From contig NZ_JARUBH010000009.1 in NCBI RefSeq assembly GCF_029626105.1, positions 2,480,001 to 2,544,000 of the forward strand: a DNA stretch of 64,000 nucleotides, written 5' to 3'. The notes beneath the pieces were generated by a model. That model was not told the DNA's origin. It made no database searches and saw only the letters and a list, made by a program, of their open reading frames with translations. The first letter of the stretch is position 1. Every line of letters starts with the position of its first letter. The stretch is from Solwaraspora sp. WMMD792. Its GTDB lineage: Bacteria > Actinomycetota > Actinomycetes > Mycobacteriales > Micromonosporaceae. Both the position numbers and the translations under genes were made by a program. Below, piece by piece: positions 30,794-40,147 of the stretch.

Positions 30794-31639
30794 ATGCGGA
30801 CCGTGGATCTGCATACCGTCTCCGACGTGATCGCCGCCGACGCCGACGCCTGGCGCCCCGGCGACCGCTGGCTCGCCGGCGGCAGCTACCTGTTCTCGCA
30901 ACCTCAGCCCGGGGTGCGCCGGCTGCGTGACCTGACCCGGCTGCGCTGGCCGTCGATCCGGATCGATTACGACGGGCTGGAGATCGCCGCTACCTGCACC
31001 GTCGCCGAACTGGCCCGGTTCGCCCCGCCGCCCGGCTGGAATCGGGTGACGGAGCTGGTCGCCGGCTGCTGCGACGCGTTCCTCGCCTCCCGCAAGATCT
31101 GGAACGTGGCGACCGTCGGCGGCAACATCTGCGCGGCGCTGCCGGCCGGTCCGATGACGTCACTGGCGGTGGCGACCCGGGCCGAGTACCTGCTCACCGA
31201 CCTGGCCGGCGGGCAGCGCCGGGTGCCCGCCGACGGATTCATCCGCGACGTCGGTGCGACGGTGCTCGACGCCGGCGAGTACCTGCGCAGCGTCCGGCTG
31301 CCGGCAGCCGCCGCTCGGGCCCGGTACGCGATGCGCCGGGCGTCGCTGTTCCGGCACGGCCGGTCGGCGGCGCTGGTCATCGGCTCGGTCGACCAGGACA
31401 CTGGCGGGTGGACGATGTCGGTGACCGCGGCCACCCGCCACCCGGTGGTGCTGTCGCTGCCGGCCGCACCGACCGGGCCCGAACTGCTGGACCGGGTCGA
31501 CGCCGGATGCGCCGCCGCCGGCTGGGTCGACGACGTGCACGGCCTGCCGCGCTGGCGGCGGCACCGCACGCTGCGGATGGCCGAACAAATCCGGGCCGAA
31601 CTGGCCGCGGCCGGCACCGACGGCGAGGACGGCCGGTGA
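30794..31639 (+). CDS. xdhB: Xanthine dehydrogenase, FAD-binding subunit
   Basis: The 281-residue subunit starts at ATG 30794. It carries the FAD-binding motifs of the CoxM/XdhB family: WLAGGSYLFSQPQPGVRRL near residue 25, and the IWNVATVGGNICAALPAGPM loop that binds the flavin diphosphate. It passes electrons from the Fe-S clusters to NAD or another acceptor. The stop codon overlaps the GTG of xdhA (GTGA), showing coupled expression of the enzyme subunits. Confidence 0.92.
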   Translation: MRTVDLHTVSDVIAADADAWRPGDRWLAGGSYLFSQPQPGVRRLRDLTRLRWPSIRIDYDGLEIAATCTVAELARFAPPPGWNRVTELVAGCCDAFLASRKIWNVATVGGNICAALPAGPMTSLAVATRAEYLLTDLAGGQRRVPADGFIRDVGATVLDAGEYLRSVRLPAAAARARYAMRRASLFRHGRSAALVIGSVDQDTGGWTMSVTAATRHPVVLSLPAAPTGPELLDRVDAGCAAAGWVDDVHGLPRWRRHRTLRMAEQIRAELAAAGTDGEDGR

Positions 31640-34383
31640 ACGTCGTGGTGAACGGCACCGCCGCCGCCGGGGAACCGGCCGCCGGCCAGTGCCTGCGCAC
31701 GTTCCTACGCGACCAGGGCTGGTACGGCGTGAAGAAGGGCTGTGACGCCGGGGACTGCGGGGCGTGCACGGTACACGTCGACGGAGTCCCGGTACACAGC
31801 TGTGTCTTCCCGGCGGTACGGGCCGAGGGCCGGTCGGTGACCACGGTCGAAGGACTGGCCGACGGCGACACGCTGCACCCGGTGCAGCAGCGGTTTCTCG
31901 ACGCGCAGGGATTCCAGTGCGGATTCTGCACCGCCGGGCTGGTGATGACGGTGGCCGCGCTCGACGGCGACCAGCACGCTGACCTGCCGCGCGCGCTGAA
32001 GGGCAACCTGTGCCGGTGCACCGGCTACCGGGCGATCCGCGACGCGCTCGACGGGGTACGGCACGTGACCGGCACCGCCGACGGCACCACCGGCGGCGGC
32101 CCTGGCTGCCCGGCGGTCGGCGGCAACGCGGCCGCCCCGGCGGCCCGGCAGATCGTCACCGGCACCGCCCGATTCACCTTCGACGTCGATGTTCCCGGGC
32201 TGACCCACCTGAAGCTGGTCCGCTCGACGGTGCCGCACGCCCGGATCGTCGACGTCGACACCGACGACGCGATGCGGGTACCCGGGGTTCTGGCGGTACT
32301 CACCCACCGCGACTGCCCCGACCTGCGGTACTCGACGGCCCAGCATGAGAACCCGCGCGAGGACCCGGCAGACACCCGGCTCCTTGACGACGTGGTCCGC
32401 TTCGTCGGACAGCGGGTGGCGGCGGTGGTCGCCGAGACCGAGGCGGCCGCCGAGACGGCCGCCAACCTGGTCCGGGTCAGCTACCAGCCGCTGCCGGCGG
32501 TGTTCGACCCGGCGGCGGCGATGCTCCCGGGCGCGCCCGTCCTGCACGACCTGGATCCGGCGGTCAGCGGCATCGCCCGGCCAGTGGACAACGTGGCCGG
32601 TGAGGTGCACGGTGAGATCGGCGACGTCGACCGGGCGCTGGCCGACGCCGACGAGGTCTTCACCGCGACGTTCCGTACCCAACGGGTGCAGCACGCCCAC
32701 CTGGAGACGCACGGAGCGGTGGCCTGGCCGGAGCCGGACGGCGGGCTGACCGTACGGTCCAGCACCCAGACGCCGTACCTGACCCGGCGGGCGCTGGCCC
32801 GGCTGTTCGGCCTGCCGGTCGAGAAGGTCCGGGTGGTCGCCGGCCGGGTCGGCGGCGGATTCGGCGGCAAGCAGGAGATGCTCGTCGAGGACGTGACGGC
32901 GCTGGCCGCGCTGCGCACCGGACGACCGGTGAAACTGGAGTTCACCAGGGCCGAACAGTTCACCGCGGCGACCACCCGGCATCCGTTCCGGACCCGGGTG
33001 ACGGTGGCGGGGCGCCGCGACGGGACGCTGACCGCGATCCGGCTGCATGTCGTCGCGGACACCGGCGCGTACGGCAACCACGGCCCGGCGGTGCTGGCAC
33101 ACGGCTGCAGCGAATCGGTGGCCCTCTACCGGTGTGCGAACAAGCAGGTCGACGGTTGGTCGGTCTACACCAACACGGTGCCGGCCGGCGCGTTCCGCGG
33201 CTACGGGCTGGGGCAGGTGTCGTTCGCGGTGGAGTCCGCCGTGGACGAGCTGGCCCGCCGGCTCGGGTTCGATCCGATCGCGTTCCGCGCCCGCAACGTG
33301 ATCGGCCCGCAGGATCCGCTGGTCACCCCGGTCGGGCACGACGACACCGTACGGGTGCACAGCTACGGCCTGGACCAGTGCCTGGAGCTGATTCAGCGGG
33401 CTCGGGACGAGCACCGGCATGCGGACGCCGGAGCCGGCTGGCTGGTTGGCGACGGCATGGCGGTGGCGATGATCGCCACCGGACCACCGGGCGGTCACCA
33501 CGGCCGGGCCCGGGTCACCCTCGACACCGACGGCGGCTACCAGTTGGACATCGGGATGGCCGAGTTCGGCAACGGGTCGACCACCGTGCACCGGCAGTTG
33601 GTCGCCGACGCGCTGGCCACCACCGTGGACCGGATACGGATCCGGCAGTCGGACACCGCGCTGGTCGGTCACGACACCGGTGCGTTCGCCTCGACCGGCA
33701 CCGTGGTGGCCGGCACCGCCGCTCAGCGCGCCGCGCTCGCACTGCGGGACGTGCTGGTCGACGCCGCCGCGCGGGCGACCGGCGTCGACCCGCGGGAGTG
33801 CCGGGTGGACGCGACAACGGTGCGGTGCGCCGGCCGGCGGATCGATCTGGTCGACCTGGCCCGGGCCGCGTCGACGGCCGGCCGGCCGCTCACCGCCGAG
33901 GGGCACGCCGACGGAGCGCACCGCTCGGTGGCCTTCGACGCGCACTGGTTCCGGGTAGCGGTCGACCCGGACAGCGGGGAGATCCGAATCCTGCGCAGCG
34001 TGCACAGCGCGGACGCCGGCACGGTGCTCAACCCGATGCAGTGCCGGGGGCAGGTGGAAGGTGGGGTGGCGCAGGCTCTCGGTGCCGCCCTCACCGAACA
34101 TGTGGACATCGACGACCAGGGTCGGGTGACCACCGACGACTTCCGCAGCTACCACCTGCCGACCTATGCCGACGTGCCGCTCACCGAGGTGCTGTTCGCC
34201 CAAACCAGCGATCCGCTCGGGCCGGCGGGCGCGAAGTCGATGAGCGAGAGCCCGTTCAATCCGGTGGCCGCCGCGCTGGCGAACGCGCTGCGGGACGCGA
34301 CCGGAGTCCGCTTCACCGATCTGCCGTTCACCCGGGACCGGGTGTGGGACCGACTGCAGCGCGGTCGGGCCGGCGGCGAGTAA
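31636..34383 (+). CDS. xdhA: Xanthine dehydrogenase, fused [2Fe-2S] and molybdopterin subunit
   Basis: The 915-residue protein joins two modules that are often separate. Residues 1 to about 150 hold the two [2Fe-2S] sites (GVKKGCDAGDCGACTVHVDG with a later C, and FQCGFCTAG...LCRCTGYRAIRD). Residues about 165-915 are the molybdenum hydroxylase domain, with GRVGGGFGGKQEMLVEDVTA, PAGAFRGYGLGQVSFAVES (the substrate-binding Arg region) and GPAGAKSMSESPFNPVAAAL (containing the conserved Glu region near the molybdenum). It hydroxylates hypoxanthine and xanthine to urate. With XdhB it makes a two-gene enzyme served by the divergent XdhC and MocA-like factors. Confidence 0.94.
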   Translation: MNVVVNGTAAAGEPAAGQCLRTFLRDQGWYGVKKGCDAGDCGACTVHVDGVPVHSCVFPAVRAEGRSVTTVEGLADGDTLHPVQQRFLDAQGFQCGFCTAGLVMTVAALDGDQHADLPRALKGNLCRCTGYRAIRDALDGVRHVTGTADGTTGGGPGCPAVGGNAAAPAARQIVTGTARFTFDVDVPGLTHLKLVRSTVPHARIVDVDTDDAMRVPGVLAVLTHRDCPDLRYSTAQHENPREDPADTRLLDDVVRFVGQRVAAVVAETEAAAETAANLVRVSYQPLPAVFDPAAAMLPGAPVLHDLDPAVSGIARPVDNVAGEVHGEIGDVDRALADADEVFTATFRTQRVQHAHLETHGAVAWPEPDGGLTVRSSTQTPYLTRRALARLFGLPVEKVRVVAGRVGGGFGGKQEMLVEDVTALAALRTGRPVKLEFTRAEQFTAATTRHPFRTRVTVAGRRDGTLTAIRLHVVADTGAYGNHGPAVLAHGCSESVALYRCANKQVDGWSVYTNTVPAGAFRGYGLGQVSFAVESAVDELARRLGFDPIAFRARNVIGPQDPLVTPVGHDDTVRVHSYGLDQCLELIQRARDEHRHADAGAGWLVGDGMAVAMIATGPPGGHHGRARVTLDTDGGYQLDIGMAEFGNGSTTVHRQLVADALATTVDRIRIRQSDTALVGHDTGAFASTGTVVAGTAAQRAALALRDVLVDAAARATGVDPRECRVDATTVRCAGRRIDLVDLARAASTAGRPLTAEGHADGAHRSVAFDAHWFRVAVDPDSGEIRILRSVHSADAGTVLNPMQCRGQVEGGVAQALGAALTEHVDIDDQGRVTTDDFRSYHLPTYADVPLTEVLFAQTSDPLGPAGAKSMSESPFNPVAAALANALRDATGVRFTDLPFTRDRVWDRLQRGRAGGE

Positions 34384-34423
34384 CGACATCGGCGAGTAAC
34401 GACTGAAGGAAGAATAGATTCGT

Positions 34424-35527
34424 ATGGTGGCTGTTTCGTTGGCGGAGATCGTTCGGGCGCCGAAGGTGCTGCTGCATGACCATCTGGATGGTGGGTTGCG
34501 GCCGGCGACGGTGGTGGAGTTGGCGGACGAGGTGGGTCATGTGTTGCCGGTGACGGATCCGTCGGAGTTGGGTCGGTGGTTCGTGTCGGCGGCGGATTCG
34601 GGGTCGTTGGAGCGGTATCTGGAGACGTTTGCGCACACGGTGGCGGTGATGCAGACGGAGGCGGGGTTGTTCCGGGTGGCGGCGGAGTGTGCGGTGGATC
34701 TGGCGGCGGACGGGGTGGTGTACGCGGAGGTGCGGTTCGCGCCGGAGCAGCATCTGTCGCGGGGGTTGGGGTTGGGTCAGGTGGTGGAGGCGGTGTTGGC
34801 GGGGTTCGCGGCGGGGTGTGCGGAGGCGGCGGAGGCGGGTCGGGTGATCCGGGTGGGGACGTTGTTGACGGCGATGCGGCATGCGGCGCGGTCGCAGGAG
34901 ATCGCGGAGTTGGCGGTGCGGTACCGGGATGTGGGGGTGGTGGGGTTCGATATCGCGGGTGCGGAGGCGGGTTTTCCGCCGACGCGGCATTTGGACGCGT
35001 TCGAGTTTTTGCAGCGGGAGAATTTTCATTTCACGATTCATGCGGGTGAGGCGTTCGGGTTGCCGTCGATTTGGCAGGCGATTCAGTGGTGTGGTGCGGA
35101 TCGGTTGGGGCATGGGGTGCGGATTGTGGATGATATTGAGGTGGGTGGGGGTGGGGTGCGGTTGGGGCGGTTGGCGTCGTATGTGCGGGACAAGCGGATT
35201 CCGTTGGAGTTGTGTCCGTCGTCGAATGTGCAGACGGGTGCGGTGGGTTCGATCGGTGAGCATCCGGTGGGGTTGTTGCGTGATCTGCGGTTCCGGGTGA
35301 CGGTGAACACGGACAACCGGTTGATGAGTGGGACGTCGATGTCGCGGGAGATGTGGTTGTTGGTGGAGGCGTTCGGGTGGGGGTGGTCGGAGTTGCGGTG
35401 GTTGACGGTGAACGCGATGAAGAGTGCGTTCATCCCGTTTGACGAGCGGCTGGCGGTCATCGACGACGTCATCAAGCCCGCGTACCGGTCCCTCGTCGAG
35501 GACGAGGAGGTCGACCGTGTCGGTTGA
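34424..35527 (+). CDS. add: Adenosine deaminase
   Basis: The 367-residue enzyme converts adenosine to inosine and so feeds purines into the island. Landmarks: [20 protein letters not shown] (metal-site region, with HDHLDGG where HxH is expected), [15 protein letters not shown] (His and Glu), [27 protein letters not shown], and [20 protein letters not shown] (metal Asp). AAGGAAGA precedes the ATG. The coding strand from 34424 to about 35440 is strikingly depleted of C: Leu is almost always TTG, Val GTG, Gly GGG/GGT. The last 80 bp return to the C-rich style of the neighbours. The gene is intact despite this. Confidence 0.93.
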   Translation: MVAVSLAEIVRAPKVLLHDHLDGGLRPATVVELADEVGHVLPVTDPSELGRWFVSAADSGSLERYLETFAHTVAVMQTEAGLFRVAAECAVDLAADGVVYAEVRFAPEQHLSRGLGLGQVVEAVLAGFAAGCAEAAEAGRVIRVGTLLTAMRHAARSQEIAELAVRYRDVGVVGFDIAGAEAGFPPTRHLDAFEFLQRENFHFTIHAGEAFGLPSIWQAIQWCGADRLGHGVRIVDDIEVGGGGVRLGRLASYVRDKRIPLELCPSSNVQTGAVGSIGEHPVGLLRDLRFRVTVNTDNRLMSGTSMSREMWLLVEAFGWGWSELRWLTVNAMKSAFIPFDERLAVIDDVIKPAYRSLVEDEEVDRVG

Positions 35528-36212
35528 CGCCCAACCCCGCCGATGCGGCGGAGCGACCGCCGGCCGGTGGGGCGCCATCCCGCACCGCAGGCTGCTCGAC
35601 GCGGTCGCCGCAGCGGTTCCGGCCGACCGGCTGCCCAGAGTGGAGACCGCCACCGTGACCCATCTGCTGCGGCCGGTGCCCTGGCAGCGGCGCTCCGGGC
35701 TGGTCAGTCTGGTCAGCACCGCCTACCCGGCGCTCGCCCACCGGGTGGCCACCGTGGTCGACGGCGAGTTCCCCGGGGTACGGATCGCCACCACCGCCCG
35801 GATGAGCGGACGCGACGACCGGGACCGGTTCGACGTACTCGTCCCCAGCGGTCGGGCCGACGAGGTGCTCGGCTGGCTCGCGCGGCTGTGGCAGACGGCA
35901 GCTGAGCAGGTCGGGCCGCACGCCCGGCCGGGTCTGCGCACGCCGGCCGCCCGGACGATGTGGCGGGCGGCGCTGCTGGTCGCCAACGGCTCCCGCCGCC
36001 GCAGCCAGGTCCGGGTCCGGGTGCCGGATCCGGCTGCGTTGACCGCGCTGACCCAGGCGGGTGACGCGCTCGGCCTGGCTGTGCACCAGCACGTGCGGCG
36101 GGGCAACTCCTACTTCGTCACGGTGGATGATCCGGCCCAGTCGGTCCAGTTGCTCCGGATCGTCGGCGCCGGGCCACACGCCGAGGCATGGGTGCGCGAC
36201 ACCGCCGCCTGA
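35517..36212 (+). CDS. WhiA-like LAGLIDADG-domain protein lacking the HTH
   Basis: The GTG at 35517 has GAGGAGG 6 bases upstream and overlaps the end of add. The 231-residue protein resembles the N-terminal two thirds of WhiA. It contains [13 protein letters not shown], then [20 protein letters not shown], and ends [20 protein letters not shown] followed by HAEAW, matching in order WhiA's A-W-R-G-A-F-L, the L-E-V-x-C-P strand and the L-L-x-x-L-G-A-H-E-x-V-L-A-W end. The DNA-binding helix-turn-helix that normally follows is absent; the protein stops about 9 residues later. It could be a WhiA antagonist or a degenerate paralogue. The assignment rests on pattern matching from memory. Confidence 0.55.
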   Translation: MSVDAQPRRCGGATAGRWGAIPHRRLLDAVAAAVPADRLPRVETATVTHLLRPVPWQRRSGLVSLVSTAYPALAHRVATVVDGEFPGVRIATTARMSGRDDRDRFDVLVPSGRADEVLGWLARLWQTAAEQVGPHARPGLRTPAARTMWRAALLVANGSRRRSQVRVRVPDPAALTALTQAGDALGLAVHQHVRRGNSYFVTVDDPAQSVQLLRIVGAGPHAEAWVRDTAA

Positions 36213-36330
36213 CCGGTCGGCCGTGCGGACAGCTCCGCGGGGCTCCCGAGCCGTGTCGCCAACCTAGAGTCGTGGTACGGTCACCCTCGGTCGCTATGAT
36301 CCCCAGCAGGACACAGGGGCGGGAGGCCGA

Positions 36331-37488
36331 ATGCAACCGGTAGATCCGTACCGGCTCGTCGAAATGCTGGGATCGTGTCCGGCGGGCAGCGTCTGGTCGG
36401 CTGTGGAACCCCACGGCGAGCAGATCACCGTGGCGATCCTCGACGCCGATGTGGCCGCCGACGAACGGTGGCGGGAGGCGTTCTCCTCGGCCGCCGAGGC
36501 GCTGGCCGACCCGGCGGCGGGAGCGCCGGCCTTCCGATACGCGAACTTCACCGCCCGGGTCCCCTGGGTCGCCTGTGGTGCCGGGCACGGTGAAGGGGCG
36601 GAGCGGATCTTCCTCGCCCTCGGCCAGGAGTACCAACCGGCCGGACCGCAGGGCGCGGTCGGCCCGGCAGCCGAGCGACCAGCGGCCCTGGCCCACCAGC
36701 CGGCGTACCCTCCGGTGCCCCGGTTCGCCCCGGCCGAACCACCGCGCCGACGCGTTCCGGGCCCGCTGCTGGCCGGGGCGGCGGTCGTGGCGGTCCTGCT
36801 GGCCGGTGCCGCCGTCACCTGGTGGCCGGACCGGTCCACCGAGAACCCACCACGGTCCGCAGCGAACGCGTCGCCGGGCCGGGCGGTCGACACCCCGCCG
36901 AGCGACACCCCGCCGGGCGGCCCTCCGCAGGATGGCACCCCGCCGCTGGCCACCCCGGACCAGCCCGGGTTGGAGCCACCGGCGGAGAGCTCCTGGCGGG
37001 CCGACTGGCCCCGGTTCACCCCGGAGGACACGGTCCGCACCTACACCGACCTGGCCGACGTGGGTCTGATCCTCAAGGTGCCGTGGAGCTGGGACTGCTC
37101 CCCCGTCCCGGACGACCGGGCCCCGCAGACCCGCCGCCTGCGGTGCAGCGGCACGTTCAGCGAGCAGCAGCAGGAGGTCGGTGGCGAGGTCGTGGTCCGG
37201 CCCTGTCCACAGCGGTGCACCCCGGACCGGCAGGCGAGGATGCGCCAGGCCGAGGAGGCGTGGAGTCAGCAGTGGTTGCAGGCAGGCATCGCTACCGCGT
37301 ACGCCGAAGTCAGCACGCTGGAGGTCGACGGTGAGCGGCGGCACGGTCTGGTGATGGTCGCCTACTGGCGCGGCGGGCAGGACGGGTCGATCGACCGGCA
37401 GCTGGTGCTGCGACTGACCGGCCCGGCCGACGGGGCCAGCCCGCTGCGCATGATCGCGAACTATCTCCGCAGTTCGCTGCTGCTGTAG
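36331..37488 (+). CDS. Single-pass membrane protein, function unknown
   Basis: The 385-residue product starts at ATG behind GGGAGG. Residues 1-100 form an unrecognised soluble domain (QPVDPYRLVEMLGSCPAGSV) and residues about 100-140 a Pro/Ala-rich linker. One membrane helix follows at about 144-166 (LLAGAAVVAVLLAGAAVTWW). Beyond it are a Thr/Pro-rich stalk with repeated TPP units and a C-terminal extracytoplasmic domain of about 170 residues with Cys at CSPVPDD, LRCSG and RPCPQRC. Four Cys in the outer domain suggest disulfides. The gene stands alone and converges on the exopolysaccharide operon. Confidence 0.65.
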   Translation: MQPVDPYRLVEMLGSCPAGSVWSAVEPHGEQITVAILDADVAADERWREAFSSAAEALADPAAGAPAFRYANFTARVPWVACGAGHGEGAERIFLALGQEYQPAGPQGAVGPAAERPAALAHQPAYPPVPRFAPAEPPRRRVPGPLLAGAAVVAVLLAGAAVTWWPDRSTENPPRSAANASPGRAVDTPPSDTPPGGPPQDGTPPLATPDQPGLEPPAESSWRADWPRFTPEDTVRTYTDLADVGLILKVPWSWDCSPVPDDRAPQTRRLRCSGTFSEQQQEVGGEVVVRPCPQRCTPDRQARMRQAEEAWSQQWLQAGIATAYAEVSTLEVDGERRHGLVMVAYWRGGQDGSIDRQLVLRLTGPADGASPLRMIANYLRSSLLL

Positions 37489-37507
37489 TCGGCTGGCGGC
37501 GGTGCCG

Positions 37508-38599
37508 TCACCGACACTCGGCTTCGATCCAGTCGGCGAGCTTCGCGGCGAACTCGGCCGCGGCGAACGACTTGGCGTGTGCCTGGATACCGGCGGCGTC
37601 GAGCTGGTCGAGCCGGCGCAGCAGCGGAACGTAGTCGTCGGCCCGGGTCGAGTCGACGAGGTGTCCGGTCGCACCGTCGACGACGGTCTCCAGCAGCCCG
37701 CCACGGCGCAGCCCGAGGACCGGCGTACCGCAGGCCTGGGCCTCGACCGGGATGATGCCGAAGTCCTCGTGCACCGGGAAGAGCAGTGCTCGGGCCCCCC
37801 GGTAGAGCTGCCGCAGCCGGGCCCGGTCCGGACGTACCTCGAAGGTCACCTCGGCGCCGACCCGGTCGGCGTGCCGGCGCAGGTTGGCCTCCTGGGGCCC
37901 GGAGCCGGCGACGACCACCGGCATCCGGGCGGCCGCGGCGATCGAGATGATCAGATCGAAGTTCTTGTACGGTATCCAGCGCCCCACCCCGAGCAAATAG
38001 TCGCGTTGCGCGACGGGGTCGTCCGGCTGGGCGGTGGCGAAGTAGTCGACGTCGACCGGCGGATGGATGACCACCGCGTCGCGGTGCCAGAACCGCCGGA
38101 TCCTGTCCCGCACCTCACGGGAGTTCGCGGCGTAGCTGGCCACGTGCCGACTGAGCCGCACGTCCACCGCCTGCAGGGCCCGCCGGGGCAGGGCGAGCAG
38201 CCGGCCGGAGCCGCGGCCGTCGTAGTCGGGACTCCACACGTACCGAGCCGGCGAGTGGACGTAGCTCAGATGCCGGGTCCGCCCCGGCGCACCAAGCCGT
38301 ACGGTGTGCGCGAAGGCGTGGCTGGACGACAGGACCACGTCGAAGTGCTCCCGGCTGAGGGTCCGCCACACCAGCGGCATCAGCGGCAGGGCGAGGGTCT
38401 TGCTGCGGCGCAGCGGTGTCCGGGCAAGCCAGGATTCCCGCAGGCCCTGGTCGGTCACCCCGGGGTCGGACCACAGCACGAACCGTTGGGCGTGCGGGAC
38501 GAGGTCGGCGATCCGCCGGAACACCTGCTCCGACCCGCCGGTGTCGCCGAACCACTCATGGACGAGTGCGACCGAGCGGCCGGCAAGTGGTGTCGTCAA
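37508..38599 (-). CDS. GT4-family glycosyltransferase
   Basis: The 363-residue enzyme appears to start at a TTG, with GAGGGGAG about 8 bases upstream. It has the GT-B layout of group 1 transferases: SVALVHEWFGDTGGSEQVFR (N-terminal glycine loop), YLLGVGRWIPYKNFDLIISI (start of the C-terminal domain), VVVAGSGPQEANLRRHADRV, and the E-x7-E motif LLFPVHEDFGIIPVEAQACG. It resembles mannosyl- or rhamnosyltransferases of capsule pathways. It lies downstream of the glycosylphosphotransferase on the same strand (45-bp gap), so it probably extends the lipid-linked sugar made there. Confidence 0.85.
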   Translation of the reverse strand: MTTPLAGRSVALVHEWFGDTGGSEQVFRRIADLVPHAQRFVLWSDPGVTDQGLRESWLARTPLRRSKTLALPLMPLVWRTLSREHFDVVLSSSHAFAHTVRLGAPGRTRHLSYVHSPARYVWSPDYDGRGSGRLLALPRRALQAVDVRLSRHVASYAANSREVRDRIRRFWHRDAVVIHPPVDVDYFATAQPDDPVAQRDYLLGVGRWIPYKNFDLIISIAAAARMPVVVAGSGPQEANLRRHADRVGAEVTFEVRPDRARLRQLYRGARALLFPVHEDFGIIPVEAQACGTPVLGLRRGGLLETVVDGATGHLVDSTRADDYVPLLRRLDQLDAAGIQAHAKSFAAAEFAAKLADWIEAECR

Positions 38600-38644
38600 C
38601 TCCGCGAGCTCCCCTCATCTGCGTCGGTGTGCCGGTCGGCTGGA

Positions 38645-40147
38645 TCAGCGCCCGCGGCCACGGAGCACCTCGGCGACGGTACGCAGCACCACCTTGATGT
38701 CCAGCCACAGCGACCAGTGCTCGATGTAGAAGTTGTCGAACCGGGCCCGGTCGGAGATCGGCGTGTCCCCCCGCAGGCCGCTGACCTGAGCCAGCCCGGT
38801 GAGTCCCACCGGGACCCGGTGGCGCGAGGCGTAGCCGGGCAGCTCGGCGGAGAACTTCGCCACGAAGTACGGACGTTCCGGACGGGGACCGACCACGGTC
38901 ATGTCGCCGCGCAGGATGTTCCACAGCTGTGGCAGCTCGTCGAGCGACGTACGTCGCATGAACCTTCCGATCAGGCTGACCCGGCGGTCGTCGGCGATCG
39001 ACCAGGTGGTCCGGGCCTCCTGGTCGGTCTCGGGGCGCAGCGACCGGAACTTGATCACGTTGAACGTCCGGCCGTGCTGGCCGATGCGCTCCTGCCGGAA
39101 GAAGATCCCCCGGCCGCCGTCGATGAAGGTCGCCAGTGCGCACAGGGCGAGCACCGGGCTGAGCAGGACCATTGCCACCGAGGCGAGTGCCACGTCGGAG
39201 GCCCGCTTCACCATCCAGCGCGGACCGGACAGGGCGATGTGCCGCACGTGGACCAGCGGGATCGCGCCGATGTGGTCGGGTTGCCGCCCGTACGATCCCG
39301 ACCCCCACAGTCTGGCCACCGCCCAGAGGTCCTGGCTGGCGCACTCGGGTCGGCGCAGCAGATCCATCAGCCCGGCTTCGGGGCAGTCCGGATCGGCGAT
39401 GATGAGCACGTCGCACTCGACCATGTCGATCAGCCGGCCGAGGTCGTCGAACGTCCCGACCAGCGGCAACGACGCGCCGTCGGTCTGCCGGGCGGCTGAG
39501 TCCACGCAGCCGGCGAACCGCAGGCCGTAGCTGGGGTAGCGGCGCATCAGCCGGGCCAGCTCGGCCGCGACCGGACCGCTGCCCAGGATCAGGGCGTTGT
39601 GTTCGACCCAGCGGCGGCGACGGGCGAAGACCACCACCGCCCGGGTGATCGAGCGTCCGATGATCAGCAGTACGGCCGAAACGGCGATCCCCCGCATCAG
39701 GTCGGCCACGTACTCCACCGAGTCGTGCCGCAGCCCGGCGATGATCGCGACGGTGCCGGACGCGGTGAGCAGGCGTCCACACAGGGTCGGCAGTTCGTCG
39801 AGGAAGCTGACATGGCGTCTGGCCCGGTAGAGCCCGCTGAACGCGAAGACGGCGATGGTCAACGCCGCCATGAACAGGGTGCCCCGCCAGTAACGGTTCG
39901 AGATCAGCAGCGGAGCGAGCAACGCGGCGAGGTCCACCGGGGCGGCGATCATCCAGGCCCGTAGCGGCCGGGTGCGGCTCGATGCCCGCGAACCGGCGTA
40001 CGGCAGGACGGCGGTGGCGCCAGTCGACGGATCCGGCCCCTCGTCCGGCCGTGGCCGGGGCACCAGCGGCAGCAACGGGGCTTCCACGACTTGGCCATGC
40101 CTTCCCGGTTCGATGGAGCGGGGCTGGTGGTCGGTGCCGGAGGTCAC
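38645..40147 (-). CDS. Exopolysaccharide polyprenyl glycosylphosphotransferase
   Basis: The 500-residue protein starts at a GTG that overlaps the stop of the LCP gene. The N-terminal half has four membrane helices and a CoA-binding-like Rossmann domain (NALILGSGPVAAELARLMRR). The C-terminal 210 residues are the catalytic bacterial sugar transferase: a membrane re-entrant helix (VKRASDVALASVAMVLLSPV), FFRQERIGQHGRTFNVIKFRS, SLDELPQLWNILRGDMTVVG, and PRPERPYF. Enzymes of this WbaP/CpsE type start repeat-unit synthesis by moving a sugar phosphate to undecaprenyl phosphate. Confidence 0.92.
   Translation of the reverse strand: MTSGTDHQPRSIEPGRHGQVVEAPLLPLVPRPRPDEGPDPSTGATAVLPYAGSRASSRTRPLRAWMIAAPVDLAALLAPLLISNRYWRGTLFMAALTIAVFAFSGLYRARRHVSFLDELPTLCGRLLTASGTVAIIAGLRHDSVEYVADLMRGIAVSAVLLIIGRSITRAVVVFARRRRWVEHNALILGSGPVAAELARLMRRYPSYGLRFAGCVDSAARQTDGASLPLVGTFDDLGRLIDMVECDVLIIADPDCPEAGLMDLLRRPECASQDLWAVARLWGSGSYGRQPDHIGAIPLVHVRHIALSGPRWMVKRASDVALASVAMVLLSPVLALCALATFIDGGRGIFFRQERIGQHGRTFNVIKFRSLRPETDQEARTTWSIADDRRVSLIGRFMRRTSLDELPQLWNILRGDMTVVGPRPERPYFVAKFSAELPGYASRHRVPVGLTGLAQVSGLRGDTPISDRARFDNFYIEHWSLWLDIKVVLRTVAEVLRGRGR

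Noticed and set aside
31705-34389. An 894-codon minus-strand frame opposite xdhA
   Set aside because: The xdhA frame contains all Fe-S and molybdenum motifs; the opposite frame has none and is a composition artefact.
34424-35527. Adenosine deaminase as a decaying pseudogene because of its odd codon use
   Set aside because: The frame is intact and catalytic His, Glu and Asp segments are present, so unusual codon use alone does not show decay.
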